Notes: generated by a model from the sequence alone, not told the origin. DNA of 58,000 nucleotides from Kiloniellaceae bacterium (GCA_021776195.1 JAJFGK010000078.1:1-58000), one strand, 5' to 3'; shown: positions 24,537 to 32,219, counted from the stretch's first letter. Program-made: numbers and translations.

Positions 24537-26042
24537 ATGACCCAACTTTTGAAACGGATACTCGCAGGCGGCGCCCTGGCCTGGATGGTCTTCGCGCTCT
24601 GGGCGCCGCCGGCGGGGATGGCGCAGACGCCACGGACAGATTGCCCCCACATGACCGGGGGCTTCGGCGACTACATCCTGGGCAACCAGGGTCTGGATTG
24701 TCTCGACCGGTCGGCGCACGACTTCGTCTCGACCGCACTGGATCTGGATGGCACCACCAACCTGTCGACCGTCACCATGCAGTCCGGGCATTTCTTCTCC
24801 TTCACCGGGGCTCTCACGGCCTCGGAGGACGTGGTCTTGCCGGCTGGCCTGGTCAGGTCGTTCGTCGTCGAAAATGCCTCCTCGGGGGCGCACCCCATCG
24901 TCGTCAAGTATGCGGCCGGCGGATCGGTCACGGTGCAGCAAAACGAGATCATCGCACTACATGGCGACGCGACCGACGTGCTGCAGATCGGCGCCAGCAC
25001 CGCCGGCGCGGCCTCGCCCCTGACCACCAAGGGCGACCTCTACACCCACGACAGCGCCGACCAGCGCCTGGCGGTAGGCACCGACGGCCAGGTGCTGACC
25101 GCCGACAGCGCCGAGGCCACGGGGTTGAAGTGGGCGGCGGGCGGTGGCGACGGTGGGGCGGTCACAATCGACACCGGACAGTGTGCGCCAATCGAGACCC
25201 AAATAGCGAGTGCAGCCACCGAGATAGATTTCGCGGGTTTCGACCCAACATCGTATTCAGACTATATTCTGTCGGCATTGGACATCGATATGTCCGCCGA
25301 CGATACCCTCGCAATGCGTTTCTCGACCGATGGCGGGTCCAGCTACGCATCCACTGGATATCAACACGTCGCCCACGGCAGCAACACCACGCCAACGGAA
25401 TTCACGGCGCCCGCCGGCACGTCGGTCTCGCAGATCGGGGCTTTTACGCTCGGGGGAGGGGCAAACGAACGTCTGAACTACTGGTATCGGATCGGGCTGC
25501 TCGACAACGGGTCGCACAAATCCGTCTTTTACTCTTCGGTCGTTGACGACGGTTCGGGCAACATCAACCATATTGAAGGCAGCGGGAAATACACCGGGTC
25601 AACGTCGAATGTCGACGGGATACGGATTTTCACGACAGGCGCGGCGACCTTTAGCGGTCGACTCATTCTTTGCGGATTTCGCAAGAACCCCACATCGGCC
25701 GTTGCGACGGCGCAGACGACGGACGCCACCGTCACCGACCTTTGGACCTTGGCGCTGGCAAGTGGCGAGACGGCCGTGGTGACAGCCGTCGTGCAGGGAA
25801 CACTCTCGGGTGGGTCTGAGGTCTATGGCGCCGATGTTAAGATCATATGCGCCAATAACGCTGGCACCACCACCTGCGGTGCTCAGACGCGCACAGAGCC
25901 CGCGGCCATCGGCGCGCCCGACGCTGGCGTTGACGCCACCCTGGTCGCCGACGACACGGCTGACACGATCGATCTGGATGTTACCGGCGCCGTCGCGGAA
26001 ACATGGGATTGGCAGGCCGTCATGACCGTCCTTAAGCAATAG
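24537..26042 (+). CDS. Tail fibre/receptor-binding protein with signal-like N-terminus
   Basis: A 501-residue protein. Residues 155-195 contain the fibre motif SPLTTKGDLYTHDSADQRLA...GTDGQVLTADSAEATGLKWA, which I recall from trimeric phage tail fibres. The C-terminal half is beta-rich with a Cys pair. Unusually, residues 1-30 (MTQLLKRILAGGALAWMVFA then WAPPAGMAQ) look like a secretion signal with an AQ cleavage site. Either the fibre gene was fused to an exported gene, or the product is displayed outside the lysogen. Confidence 0.7.
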   Translation: MTQLLKRILAGGALAWMVFALWAPPAGMAQTPRTDCPHMTGGFGDYILGNQGLDCLDRSAHDFVSTALDLDGTTNLSTVTMQSGHFFSFTGALTASEDVVLPAGLVRSFVVENASSGAHPIVVKYAAGGSVTVQQNEIIALHGDATDVLQIGASTAGAASPLTTKGDLYTHDSADQRLAVGTDGQVLTADSAEATGLKWAAGGGDGGAVTIDTGQCAPIETQIASAATEIDFAGFDPTSYSDYILSALDIDMSADDTLAMRFSTDGGSSYASTGYQHVAHGSNTTPTEFTAPAGTSVSQIGAFTLGGGANERLNYWYRIGLLDNGSHKSVFYSSVVDDGSGNINHIEGSGKYTGSTSNVDGIRIFTTGAATFSGRLILCGFRKNPTSAVATAQTTDATVTDLWTLALASGETAVVTAVVQGTLSGGSEVYGADVKIICANNAGTTTCGAQTRTEPAAIGAPDAGVDATLVADDTADTIDLDVTGAVAETWDWQAVMTVLKQ

Positions 26043-26051
26043 AAAAAATAG

Positions 26052-26381
26052 ATGACAGGAACGGGACAGGCCGCCTTGGCGGCCTTTTTCATGCTCGCGG
26101 CCTGGCTGGCGGCGGCCGCGCCGGCCGTGGCCGCGCCGCCTTGCATGGCGCGCGGCGACATGGTGCGCGGCGACATGGTGCGCGAGCTGGCCGACAAGTA
26201 CCGGGAAGTGCCGGTTGCGGTCGGCGTGACCAACGCCGGCGGGCTGGTCGAGGTCCTGACCACGGCCGACGGCGGAACCTGGTCGATCGTCATCACCACG
26301 CCCCAAGGCATGTCCTGTCTGGTCGCCGCCGGCGAAGGCTGGAAGACGGCCAAGCAACCGGCGGAAGGGGAGGCGAGTTAG
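26052..26381 (+). CDS. Small exported protein
   Basis: A 109-residue protein with an Ala-rich hydrophobic N-terminus (FFMLAAWLAAAAPAVAAPPC) predicted as a signal sequence. The mature domain (ELADKYREVPVAVGVTNAGG, WSIVITTPQGMSCLVAAGEGW) resembles, from memory, small periplasmic proteins found in alphaproteobacteria and their phages. Residues 33-44 contain a direct RGDMV duplication made by a 15-bp tandem repeat. The first codons overlap an intrinsic terminator; a later ATG at 26091 is an alternative start. Confidence 0.65.
   Translation: MTGTGQAALAAFFMLAAWLAAAAPAVAAPPCMARGDMVRGDMVRELADKYREVPVAVGVTNAGGLVEVLTTADGGTWSIVITTPQGMSCLVAAGEGWKTAKQPAEGEAS
26069..26090 (+). terminator. Intrinsic terminator after tail fibre gene
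   Basis: GGCCGC-CTTG-GCGGCC plus five T residues. It lies inside the first codons of the following small exported protein, so that gene relies on read-through or on a later start. Confidence 0.75.
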
Positions 26382-26669
26382 ATGGAGCCGGAAGAGATCT
26401 CGGCCGCTCTGGCGCGCCTTGAGGTCGGGCAACGCCACGCCGATGAGGTGACAGCAGAGCTAAAGGCCGCGCTCGCTCTGCACAATGCGACTTTGCGGGA
26501 GGGCCTGGACGAAAACCGCCGGCTCTTCTTCAAGGAACTCAACCCGATCAAAGACCGGCTGGCTATGGGCAAGGGCGGGCTCAAAGCGGTGCTTTTCGGG
26601 CTAAGCATCTTTGCCACCCTGAGCACCCTCGCCGGGTGGTTCTTCTCAAACTTCACCTGGAAGAGCTAG
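26382..26669 (+). CDS. Holin-like membrane protein
   Basis: A 95-residue protein. Residues 1-62 form a charged coiled coil; residues 68-90 (LKAVLFGLSIFATLSTLAGWF) form one transmembrane helix with a short C-terminal tail. This one-TM layout with an N-terminal coiled coil resembles XhlA-type haemolysin/holin proteins. It begins directly at the previous stop and precedes the transglutaminase-like peptidase, a position typical of lysis cassettes. Holin function is inferred. Confidence 0.6.
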   Translation: MEPEEISAALARLEVGQRHADEVTAELKAALALHNATLREGLDENRRLFFKELNPIKDRLAMGKGGLKAVLFGLSIFATLSTLAGWFFSNFTWKS

Positions 26670-26680
26670 GAGCCAAACCC

Positions 26681-27232
26681 ATGGAGCGTATCGACGGGCT
26701 AGAGGGGAAGACACGCCTTCACCTCAGCGACAGCCTGGCAGTTCCGCCGGCGGGCTTCCGACAGATCCAGACCTCGCTGGCCTGGCTGGCCTTCGCCGCG
26801 GCCGAGCCGGCCAGCGTGCCGCGGGGTCAGGTCTCGCACCTGGCGGTCGAGGTGGCGCGCTGGCAGGTCGAGTCCCAATGGGTACCCGACGACGGCAGCG
26901 ATGACTGGACCTCTATCCGCCGCGAGAAGGTGCGGAGCCTGGCCGGGGTCAAGTGGATCTGGAAGGCCGACTGCGAGAACCTGGTCCTCAAGCTGATCGA
27001 GATCCTGACCGCCGCCGGCATCCCGCCAGGTGCCATGAGGTTGGTGGTGGGCGAACTGCGCCCGGGCGACCCCACCAGCGGGCACCTGGTGCTGGCGATC
27101 GAGACCGTCGAGAAGACCCTGGTCTACGACTGCCGCCGGCGCGGCCTGGTCGAGTGGGGCGGGCCCGAGCTGGCCGGTGTCGCCTGGCGGGCCGCCACCG
27201 ACCGCGGGCGCTGGGTCCAGATCGCGGCCTGA
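26681..27232 (+). CDS. Transglutaminase-like cysteine peptidase (BTLCP)
   Basis: A 183-residue protein with the BTLCP/DUF920 (PF06035) triad: Cys98 in KADCENLVLKL, His135 in SGHLVLAIET and Asp150 in LVYDCRR. Start ATG 26681 follows AGGAGCC. Members in alphaproteobacterial phages lie beside holin-like genes, so it could act in lysis as a wall-cleaving enzyme or in processing; its substrate is not known. No conventional lysozyme or amidase is seen nearby. Confidence 0.8.
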   Translation: MERIDGLEGKTRLHLSDSLAVPPAGFRQIQTSLAWLAFAAAEPASVPRGQVSHLAVEVARWQVESQWVPDDGSDDWTSIRREKVRSLAGVKWIWKADCENLVLKLIEILTAAGIPPGAMRLVVGELRPGDPTSGHLVLAIETVEKTLVYDCRRRGLVEWGGPELAGVAWRAATDRGRWVQIAA

Positions 27233-27425
27233 TCCCGGCGGCCAAGATCTGGCCGACGGGCGCTCACGCGCCGCTGGGGCTGTCCTCGCTGCCGCTGCGG
27301 GCGCGCCTCTCTATTCAAGCACCAGGTCGCGCTTGCCAAAGGGCCGCTGCCCTTTGGAGCGTCCCGCTTTTCATCACCGACCCTTATGTCGGCCACAGGC
27401 TGGTCGCAACCTTGGAGGATTCACC
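27233..27425. other. Short intergenic region with repeat fragment
   Basis: Contains a partial copy (27281-27307) of the 80-base repeat (CTGTCCTCGCTGCCGCTGCG followed by GGCGCGC). No gene is seen. A ribosome-binding site (TTGGAGGATTCACC) for the next gene lies at the end. Confidence 0.6.
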
Positions 27426-28103
27426 ATGCTCGAAGCCCTGACCCCGGAGTGGCTGGCGCCGCTGCTGGAGAAACAACCGGCCCTTTGGTCCTTAGGCGCC
27501 CTGGCTTTGGTCGCCCTGCTGCTGGCCGGCTGCGGCGCTGTCGGTAAGGGCCAGTCGCTGCCCGATGCCATCGCTGACAATCTCTACATGGCCTCGAGCC
27601 ACGAGGAACGGGCGGTGCGCTTCTGCTTCGCCAGTCTAGCGGTGGCGGAGTTGGTGGCCGACCGGGTGACCGGCCAGGACCGGGCCGACGCGCCGGCCGC
27701 CCTGGGGACGATCGAGGTCGCCCTGGCGCATATCGACGCGCTGACGGATGGCTCGCCCGAGCGGGTCCACTGGACAAACGCGGATCTCTACGACGCCTCG
27801 GTCGCGCTAGGACGCGGCGTGGTGGCGGTCAACAAGCGCCGGCTGCTGGGCGCCCTGACCCTGGGTCCCGACCCCGCCAGGCTCTTCTCCGCGCTGCTGG
27901 CGGGCGGCAAGGCCCAGGCCCTGCGCCTGGACTTCGACCGGATCTGGCAGGACATGACGGCAGGGACCATCGCCGCCGGCGCGGCGGTGGCGATCTGCCG
28001 GGCCCGGATCGACCGGAACTATGGCGAGGTGCGCGCCGCGGCCGGGTTGGCGGCGGTTGGCGGTGCCACGGCGGGGGCGGGGGGATCTTCCGATGCGCCC
28101 TGA
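27426..28103 (+). CDS. Putative lipoprotein of lysis cassette
   Basis: A 225-residue protein. Residues 15-39 (LEKQPALWSLGALALVALLL then AGCG) form a lipobox-like signal with Lys before a hydrophobic core, suggesting outer or inner membrane lipidation. The rest is helical and Ala-rich (SLPDAIADNLYMASSHEERA onward) and ends in a Gly/Ala tail. It overlaps the lipase gene by 11 bases. A spanin-like or lipase-partner role is possible but unproven. Confidence 0.6.
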   Translation: MLEALTPEWLAPLLEKQPALWSLGALALVALLLAGCGAVGKGQSLPDAIADNLYMASSHEERAVRFCFASLAVAELVADRVTGQDRADAPAALGTIEVALAHIDALTDGSPERVHWTNADLYDASVALGRGVVAVNKRRLLGALTLGPDPARLFSALLAGGKAQALRLDFDRIWQDMTAGTIAAGAAVAICRARIDRNYGEVRAAAGLAAVGGATAGAGGSSDAP

Positions 28104-28680
28104 CTCCATCACCCGGGACTGCGTGCGGCTCTGCGAGGAAAGCTACCGGCACAGCCATGGCGTGATCGGTGGCAGCCTGGAGATCCTGCAGCCGCACAAA
28201 GGCATTCTCTGCTTCCGGGGCTCGGACGAGACCCTGGACTGGGTGACCAACTTCCGCTTCGCGCCGGTCTGGATCAAGGACTTAGGATGGGTCCACAGGG
28301 GCTTCTGGCGTGAAATCGAGCGCAACTGGGAGGAGCTGCGGCCCTTCCTCAGCGAGGGCATGGTACTGACCGGGCACAGCAAGGGCGCAGCCACGGCACA
28401 GATGGTGGCGGCCTTCATGGCGATCGAGGGCATGAAGCCGGCGCGGGTCGAGGCCTTCGCGCCGCCCCGGGTCGGCGGCAAGACCTTCGGCGACCTGGTG
28501 CGCGACAACCTGCGGATCTACCGCCACGGCGGCGATATCGTGACCCATGTGCCGCTGCCGGGGCTCTACTGGCACGCGGTGACGCCGCGGCAGCTCGGCG
28601 AAGACCGACGAAAGAACTGGCCCGACCACCTGATTCCGCACTATGTGCGGGAGATCGAGGCGGTGGTTGGGGGCGGATAG
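28093..28680 (+). CDS. Class 3 lipase/esterase
   Basis: A 195-residue alpha/beta hydrolase of the lipase_3 family (PF01764). Nucleophile Ser96 lies in VLTGHSKGAATAQMV (GHSKG replaces the usual GHSLG), Asp148 in HGGDIVTHVP, and His179 or His183 (PDHLIPHY) completes the triad. KGILCFRGSDETLDWVTNF matches the family lid region. No signal peptide is seen. It is the last gene of the late operon, directly coupled to the lipoprotein gene, so it may attack membrane lipids during lysis. Confidence 0.82.
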   Translation: MRPDSITRDCVRLCEESYRHSHGVIGGSLEILQPHKGILCFRGSDETLDWVTNFRFAPVWIKDLGWVHRGFWREIERNWEELRPFLSEGMVLTGHSKGAATAQMVAAFMAIEGMKPARVEAFAPPRVGGKTFGDLVRDNLRIYRHGGDIVTHVPLPGLYWHAVTPRQLGEDRRKNWPDHLIPHYVREIEAVVGGG

Positions 28681-28752
28681 GTCGGGGCCGGCCGGCCCGA
28701 AGACGCGGCCGGCCCACTCAAGCGCCGTACTGTGACGCTCGCGATGGGATTG
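28681..28752. terminator. GC-rich palindrome between convergent genes
   Basis: GGGCCGGCCGGCCC (28685-28698) followed by GCGGCCGGCCC can form strong hairpins between the convergent lipase and GIY-YIG genes. There is no T run on either strand, so the terminator role is tentative. Confidence 0.35.
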
Positions 28753-29100
28753 TCAGCCGCCCAGCAAGGTGCGGTGGTGACGGTTCATCGGTGGGTTCAG
28801 GACCGCGATCAGGTCGCGCTCCTCTTGTTGCCGGAAGGTTTCCCAGGGCTGCGTATGCGCCATGACGGTATCCATGCCCAGGTCGCAGGCCTCTTGCCAT
28901 CGCTCGTGATGAAGCACTCGCCTGTTGAGTTCTCCGGCGATTCCGACATAGAGCGCGATCCAACGGCCGGGGCCGGACCGCTTCGCGAAGATGTAGTTTC
29001 CCGCCAGGCGGGGCAGCAGATTGAGGTTGGATCGAATCGGCAAGGCCGCGTAGTTATAGATGCGGCCGTGGGAGCCGCGCCATTTTACAGTGGTAAGCAT
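28753..29100 (-). CDS. GIY-YIG nuclease domain protein
   Basis: A 115-residue single-domain protein. Family marks are GNYIFAK (GIY-like), ALYVGIAGELNRRVLHH (YVG followed by the conserved Arg) and the metal-binding Glu in QQEERDLIAVLNPPMN. Start ATG 29100 follows GGAGATCTTGCT; a longer frame back to 29175 would include a hairpin. Stand-alone copies may be homing-type or phage DNA-processing nucleases. It is the last gene before the convergent late operon. Confidence 0.8.
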   Translation of the reverse strand: MLTTVKWRGSHGRIYNYAALPIRSNLNLLPRLAGNYIFAKRSGPGRWIALYVGIAGELNRRVLHHERWQEACDLGMDTVMAHTQPWETFRQQEERDLIAVLNPPMNRHHRTLLGG

Positions 29101-29481
29101 AGCAAGATCTCCATCTGTTCTTTGTGGGCGACCTCCGAAACTGCAATTTCGGAGGTCGCAGCAAAAATACCACATCGTGGGCTAATGCCTAGCCCGGTCA
29201 GTCTATCTCGTAGAATGCGCTACATTCGGTAGAAAGATCCCATTGGGTGCATATTTTGTGTGCCCAAAATCGTTTATAAACGACTTGATCCGAGACGGTT
29301 AACCCGTTGACCTGAGACGATTCACCGGCTCGGAACGGCGGGCCGTCGAGTCGCACCAAGGATTCCGCGGCTTTGGTGGCAGGCCGCTATCCTGCGGCGT
29401 TGTTGCCTCCGGTTCCTTCGGGGTCCGGCCCTCTTTGTTTGTGCGCTTGACTCGGCGATCCATCTGGCCGGACGCTGCCCC
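29101..29481. other. Intergenic region with two perfect palindromes
   Basis: GCGACCTCCGAAA (29128-29140) and its exact inverted copy (29147-29159) surround CTGCAA, just upstream of the GIY-YIG gene. A 14-bp palindrome TCGTTTATAAACGA lies at 29270-29283. The segment 29160-29300 is AT-rich and may contain promoters for both flanking genes. No further gene is seen. Confidence 0.55.
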
Positions 29482-29733
29482 ATGGGACGCCATTCCAACC
29501 GCCAGGCCGCGCTGCGGCGGACCTTCACACATCACATCGAGATCCCCGTGCCGTCAGGCGGTCTGGGGAATGTCCTCAGCGACATGCACGGCTGGTGCGT
29601 CGAGCAGAACAGCCACAAGGGCTATGCCCACTTTAGCCGGTCTGAGCGGGCGCCGGAGCCGCGTGAGTGGGTGGTCTTCGCGTTCAGGTCTGCGGAGGAG
29701 GCGGAGGCGTTTCGGGCGGTGTGGGGCGGTTAG
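29482..29733 (+). CDS. Small hypothetical protein
   Basis: An 83-residue protein from ATG 29482. A basic N-terminus (MGRHSNRQAALRRTF) leads into an alpha-beta domain (GGLGNVLSDMHGWCVEQNSH, EWVVFAFRSAEEAEAFRAVW) of a small ferredoxin-like type seen in uncharacterised phage proteins. It is the only plus-strand gene in this accessory block, and its 3' end overlaps the zinc-ribbon gene on the other strand. Function unknown. Confidence 0.55.
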   Translation: MGRHSNRQAALRRTFTHHIEIPVPSGGLGNVLSDMHGWCVEQNSHKGYAHFSRSERAPEPREWVVFAFRSAEEAEAFRAVWGG

Positions 29734-29899
29734 GTGGTTTCATCCCACTGCCTTTGCAAAAGGGACACCGAGGCGAGCCCAAGATGAAATGCGCTCGGTT
29801 GTAAGGTTCGCCAGCCATACTGCCGACTGTGTTGCCAACCCAGATGATGCCGCTTCCTGCCCCGTTGCAGCGCTCACAGGGCGCGTCACTCAGGGGCAT
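29684..29899 (-). CDS. Small zinc-ribbon protein (DnaJ-type CxxC pairs)
   Basis: A 71-residue protein starting at ATG 29899, overlapping the upstream stop as ATGA. CERCNGAGSG near the N-terminus and CPFCKGSG about 35 residues later are two CxxCxGxG knuckles as in DnaJ-like zinc domains. The C-terminus is a Pro-rich tail. A role as a small adaptor or regulator is possible; nothing specific can be claimed. Confidence 0.6.
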   Translation of the reverse strand: MPLSDAPCERCNGAGSGIIWVGNTVGSMAGEPYNRAHFILGSPRCPFCKGSGMKPPNRPTPPETPPPPPQT

Positions 29900-30180
29900 C
29901 ACTCGCCTCCCTGGCCTGCTGCCTCCTCGGCAGGCGCCCAATGGGGACACATCGTCCCTTGGTCAGGTCGAACGTATTCCCTGTACATCTTCGGGTCGCG
30001 CGCTCCTCCCGCGAAATGGATAGAGCTCGGGGCCGGTGGGAGTTCGTACGGTGCGTTGCACTCTCCCAACAGCCGACCGAGGTGGTCATCTTTAAATCGA
30101 CTATGGCGACAGGTTTTGCAGGTTTTTGTTTTGTTGAATCGGCGGCGTTTCCCGGCGCCGGGACTGCGGATCAATGTCAT
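29899..30180 (-). CDS. Cys-rich small protein
   Basis: A 93-residue protein with a basic N-terminus and KTCKTCRHSRF, followed by LGECNAPYE and TMCPHWAP, giving a four-Cys zinc site in the style of small phage metal-binding proteins. It overlaps the ASCH gene start region (ATGA at 30177-30180) and is coupled to the zinc ribbon downstream. Confidence 0.6.
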   Translation of the reverse strand: MTLIRSPGAGKRRRFNKTKTCKTCRHSRFKDDHLGRLLGECNAPYELPPAPSSIHFAGGARDPKMYREYVRPDQGTMCPHWAPAEEAAGQGGE

Positions 30181-30638
30181 GGATCTGCTCCTAAGTTTGC
30201 AATCTGTTCGAGGATCTCGTCAGGCACCCGGAAGAAGCCGAGCACGCCCTTGAGCGCTATCGGCGGGATCGGCCTCGCGTCCTCGATCACCAGCCCGAGG
30301 GGGCCGTGAAACCATTCGCTCGGATGGTCGGTGACCAGATCGACGATTGTCGCGCCCCCTACGAGGCCGCCCCTGTAGGCGTTCTGCTTGTAGTGCGACT
30401 TGAGGCTCGTCATATCCTGGCCGGTCTCGTGGGCGACCTGGCGCAGCACCCCATAGACGTCGTCGCGCTCCTCGCGCAGGCCGGCATGGATCAGCACCGG
30501 GCCGCGGTAGCGTCGGTTGGGGTTGGTCGCCTTCCAATCGCGGTTCTCGACCGGCTTGTAGCCGTAGCAGATCGCCCAGGCATATGGTTGTCGGATGCTG
30601 AAGGCGCGGGGTGGGGTCATGATGTCGTCCTCTAACAT
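30177..30638 (-). CDS. ASCH-domain protein
   Basis: A 153-residue protein. FSIRQPYAWAICYGYKPVEN then RDW and RYRGPVLIHAGLR are diagnostic of ASCH domains, which are PUA-like folds that bind or process nucleic acids; a few have RNase or amidohydrolase activity. It is part of the minus-strand accessory operon between the attP region and the late genes. Start at 30638; an internal ATG six codons later (MTPPRAF) is possible. Confidence 0.85.
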   Translation of the reverse strand: MLEDDIMTPPRAFSIRQPYAWAICYGYKPVENRDWKATNPNRRYRGPVLIHAGLREERDDVYGVLRQVAHETGQDMTSLKSHYKQNAYRGGLVGGATIVDLVTDHPSEWFHGPLGLVIEDARPIPPIALKGVLGFFRVPDEILEQIANLGADP

Positions 30639-31138
30639 CAGGCTGCGTATCGCATCAGTGGCTGGCTCAGCGGCACGGCGCGGGGAAAGCGGGGGCTACC
30701 GTCGTTGTTGACGCCGATGCACCAGAGATCGTGGCCGCGCAGTAACTCCAAGACGCGCGCCGCACGCCCGTGGTGAGCGCCGTGGGTTCCCCACATGACC
30801 ACGACCAGATCGGCGCTCTCGACCGCGGCGCGGATGAACCGGTCATTCTCCGGGCCGACCGGGTCGGCGGCGCGGTAGAGGATTTCCGGGTCGGTGCCGA
30901 CGATGGCGAAGAGGTTCACGGCCTCATAACGGCCGTAGCCGAGACGCCAGAAGCGGTTCATGTTCTGGCTGGTCGTCGGGTCGTCGCGCGCGTCGTTCGC
31001 CACGCTGGGGTTGAGCAGAACGGCGACCACCTTCGCAAGGCTGCCATCCAAGGTCCGTCGAAGGCTATAGCGGTAGGTCCCGCAATCGCTGAAGATAGCG
31101 CCGCGCTCGATCAGGTCCAGTGTGGGCTGCGGGTTCAT
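30638..31138 (-). CDS. DUF1643 family protein
   Basis: A 166-residue protein with the DUF1643 pattern: FSDCGTYRYSLRRTL, VVAVLLNPSVAND, DDPTTSQNMNRFWRLGYGRY, AVNLFAI and VVMWGTHG. Function of the family is unknown; members occur widely on phages and plasmids. It overlaps or abuts the ASCH gene start and belongs to the same operon. Confidence 0.88.
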   Translation of the reverse strand: MNPQPTLDLIERGAIFSDCGTYRYSLRRTLDGSLAKVVAVLLNPSVANDARDDPTTSQNMNRFWRLGYGRYEAVNLFAIVGTDPEILYRAADPVGPENDRFIRAAVESADLVVVMWGTHGAHHGRAARVLELLRGHDLWCIGVNNDGSPRFPRAVPLSQPLMRYAA

Positions 31139-31162
31139 CGCTCGACCCTGCTGTTGCGCCGG

Positions 31163-31504
31163 TCAGTCCGGGCGTTTGCAGTTGGGGTGGGCAGGACCGG
31201 CGCGGGCTGCCAACTCCCGAACCTCCATAGCCCATTCCGGATCATCGGCCTCTGCAGCGTCTGCATAGGCGACAAGAGCGGACTGCGCGTATTTGTCTTT
31301 GAGGAGAATGACGAATGGTTCGCCGTCGGTACCCTCAATTCCCCAGTCGAGGATTCCGGCCTCCTCCAGTAGGCGGATTGCGTCGCTGATCGCGAGCGAG
31401 TTGGGTGTGGCTTCCATGATCGGCTGCGGTTCGGGAACGTTCCGAAGCTTCAGCAGCGCATACTTGCCACGCCGATCTTGATTGAGGTTCCGGTCAAGTT
31501 TCAT
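31163..31504 (-). CDS. Hypothetical protein
   Basis: A 113-residue acidic protein. MKLDRNLNQDRRGKYALLKL opens a segment that reads like a small alpha-beta domain, followed by EAGILDWGIEGTDGEPFVIL and a helical region. From memory it resembles uncharacterised phage proteins located beside DUF1643 genes. It is three bases downstream of the previous gene in the operon. Confidence 0.65.
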   Translation of the reverse strand: MKLDRNLNQDRRGKYALLKLRNVPEPQPIMEATPNSLAISDAIRLLEEAGILDWGIEGTDGEPFVILLKDKYAQSALVAYADAAEADDPEWAMEVRELAARAGPAHPNCKRPD

Positions 31505-31507
31505 CGT

Positions 31508-32035
31508 TCAGTTCCTCTCTGTCTGCTCAGTGTCGGGATCGGTCAGAATGCCCAGGGCGCGGATATCGCGGCGGACGGTTTCCATGGCCTCGCCATAGCC
31601 CCAGAGATCGCCGCCGCAGTACCAATCGGGCCAGGGGCCGAAGTGGCCGGCGGGGACCAGCGCGCCGGTCATGATGTAGCGCCGGAAACGGCAGACCAGG
31701 CGCCTCATGGTCCCACCGTGGGAAAAGGCTCGCCAGTTGTAGCGCTCGTCATGGGTATAGGTCCGCCGGCCGGTGTGGTCGTCCAGGAACCAGACCCGTC
31801 CGCGCCGGTCGACCTCCATGGTGGCAAAGCGCTTGAACTTGTTGGACCAGAAGAAGCGCCGGCCGTGACTGCCCATGACCCTTATGGCGGCATTGACGGT
31901 CTCGGCGCGGGCGCGCTTGGCGTCGAGGGGTGCGGCCGTCCGGCTTCCTCCGGATTTTCCTCTGGGCGAACCAAGGGCCGGGAGGGTGGTTTTCAGGTCT
32001 GCCGAAAAGTTAGGACTCGGGGCGGAATTGCGCAT
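31508..32035 (-). CDS. Hypothetical phage protein next to attP
   Basis: A 175-residue frame; the conserved-looking part starts near residue 38 (LDAKRARAETVNAAIRVMGS) and includes FATMEVDRRGRVWFLDDHTG and NWRAFSHGGTMRRLVCRF. The first 35 residues overlap an arm-type GTTAGGA site at 32010-32016, so a start further downstream is possible. It is the first gene of the minus-strand accessory operon, read away from attP. Confidence 0.6.
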   Translation of the reverse strand: MRNSAPSPNFSADLKTTLPALGSPRGKSGGSRTAAPLDAKRARAETVNAAIRVMGSHGRRFFWSNKFKRFATMEVDRRGRVWFLDDHTGRRTYTHDERYNWRAFSHGGTMRRLVCRFRRYIMTGALVPAGHFGPWPDWYCGGDLWGYGEAMETVRRDIRALGILTDPDTEQTERN

Positions 32036-32219
32036 GTTTCTGGCCTTTCAACAGTGCCTAAATTCCTAACTATCCAATGATTTCAAAGCCGCTTTGCTCG
32101 TTTACACCGAGAAGGTCGGCGGTTCGAACCCGTCATCGCCCACCATTTTTCTTACTTTTTTCAGTGTATTAGGCATCATCGGCTTTCGCTAGTTAGGAAA
32201 GTTAGGAAAAAAGTTAGGA
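32010..32219. other. attP region with arm-type GTTAGGA repeats
   Basis: GTTAGGA occurs at 32010-32016, inverted at 32064-32070, and three times in a row at 32192-32198, 32201-32207 and 32213-32219. The copies flank the tRNA-Val core on both sides, the layout of integrase arm-binding sites. The last copy overlaps the integrase stop codon. Confidence 0.65.
32097..32145 (+). other. attP core: 3' part of a tRNA-Val(UAC) gene
   Basis: From CTCGTTTACACCGAG (anticodon arm, UAC anticodon) through GGCGGTTCGAACCCGTC (T arm) to ATCGCCCACCA (acceptor 3' strand with encoded CCA). The 5' half of the tRNA is absent, so it is not a functional tRNA gene. Such fragments next to an integrase mark attP and restore the 3' end of the target tRNA on integration. 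Confidence 0.85.

Noticed and set aside
32097..32145. Functional tRNA-Val gene
   Set aside because: Only the anticodon arm to the CCA end is present. The 5' acceptor strand and D arm are missing, so it is an attachment-site fragment.
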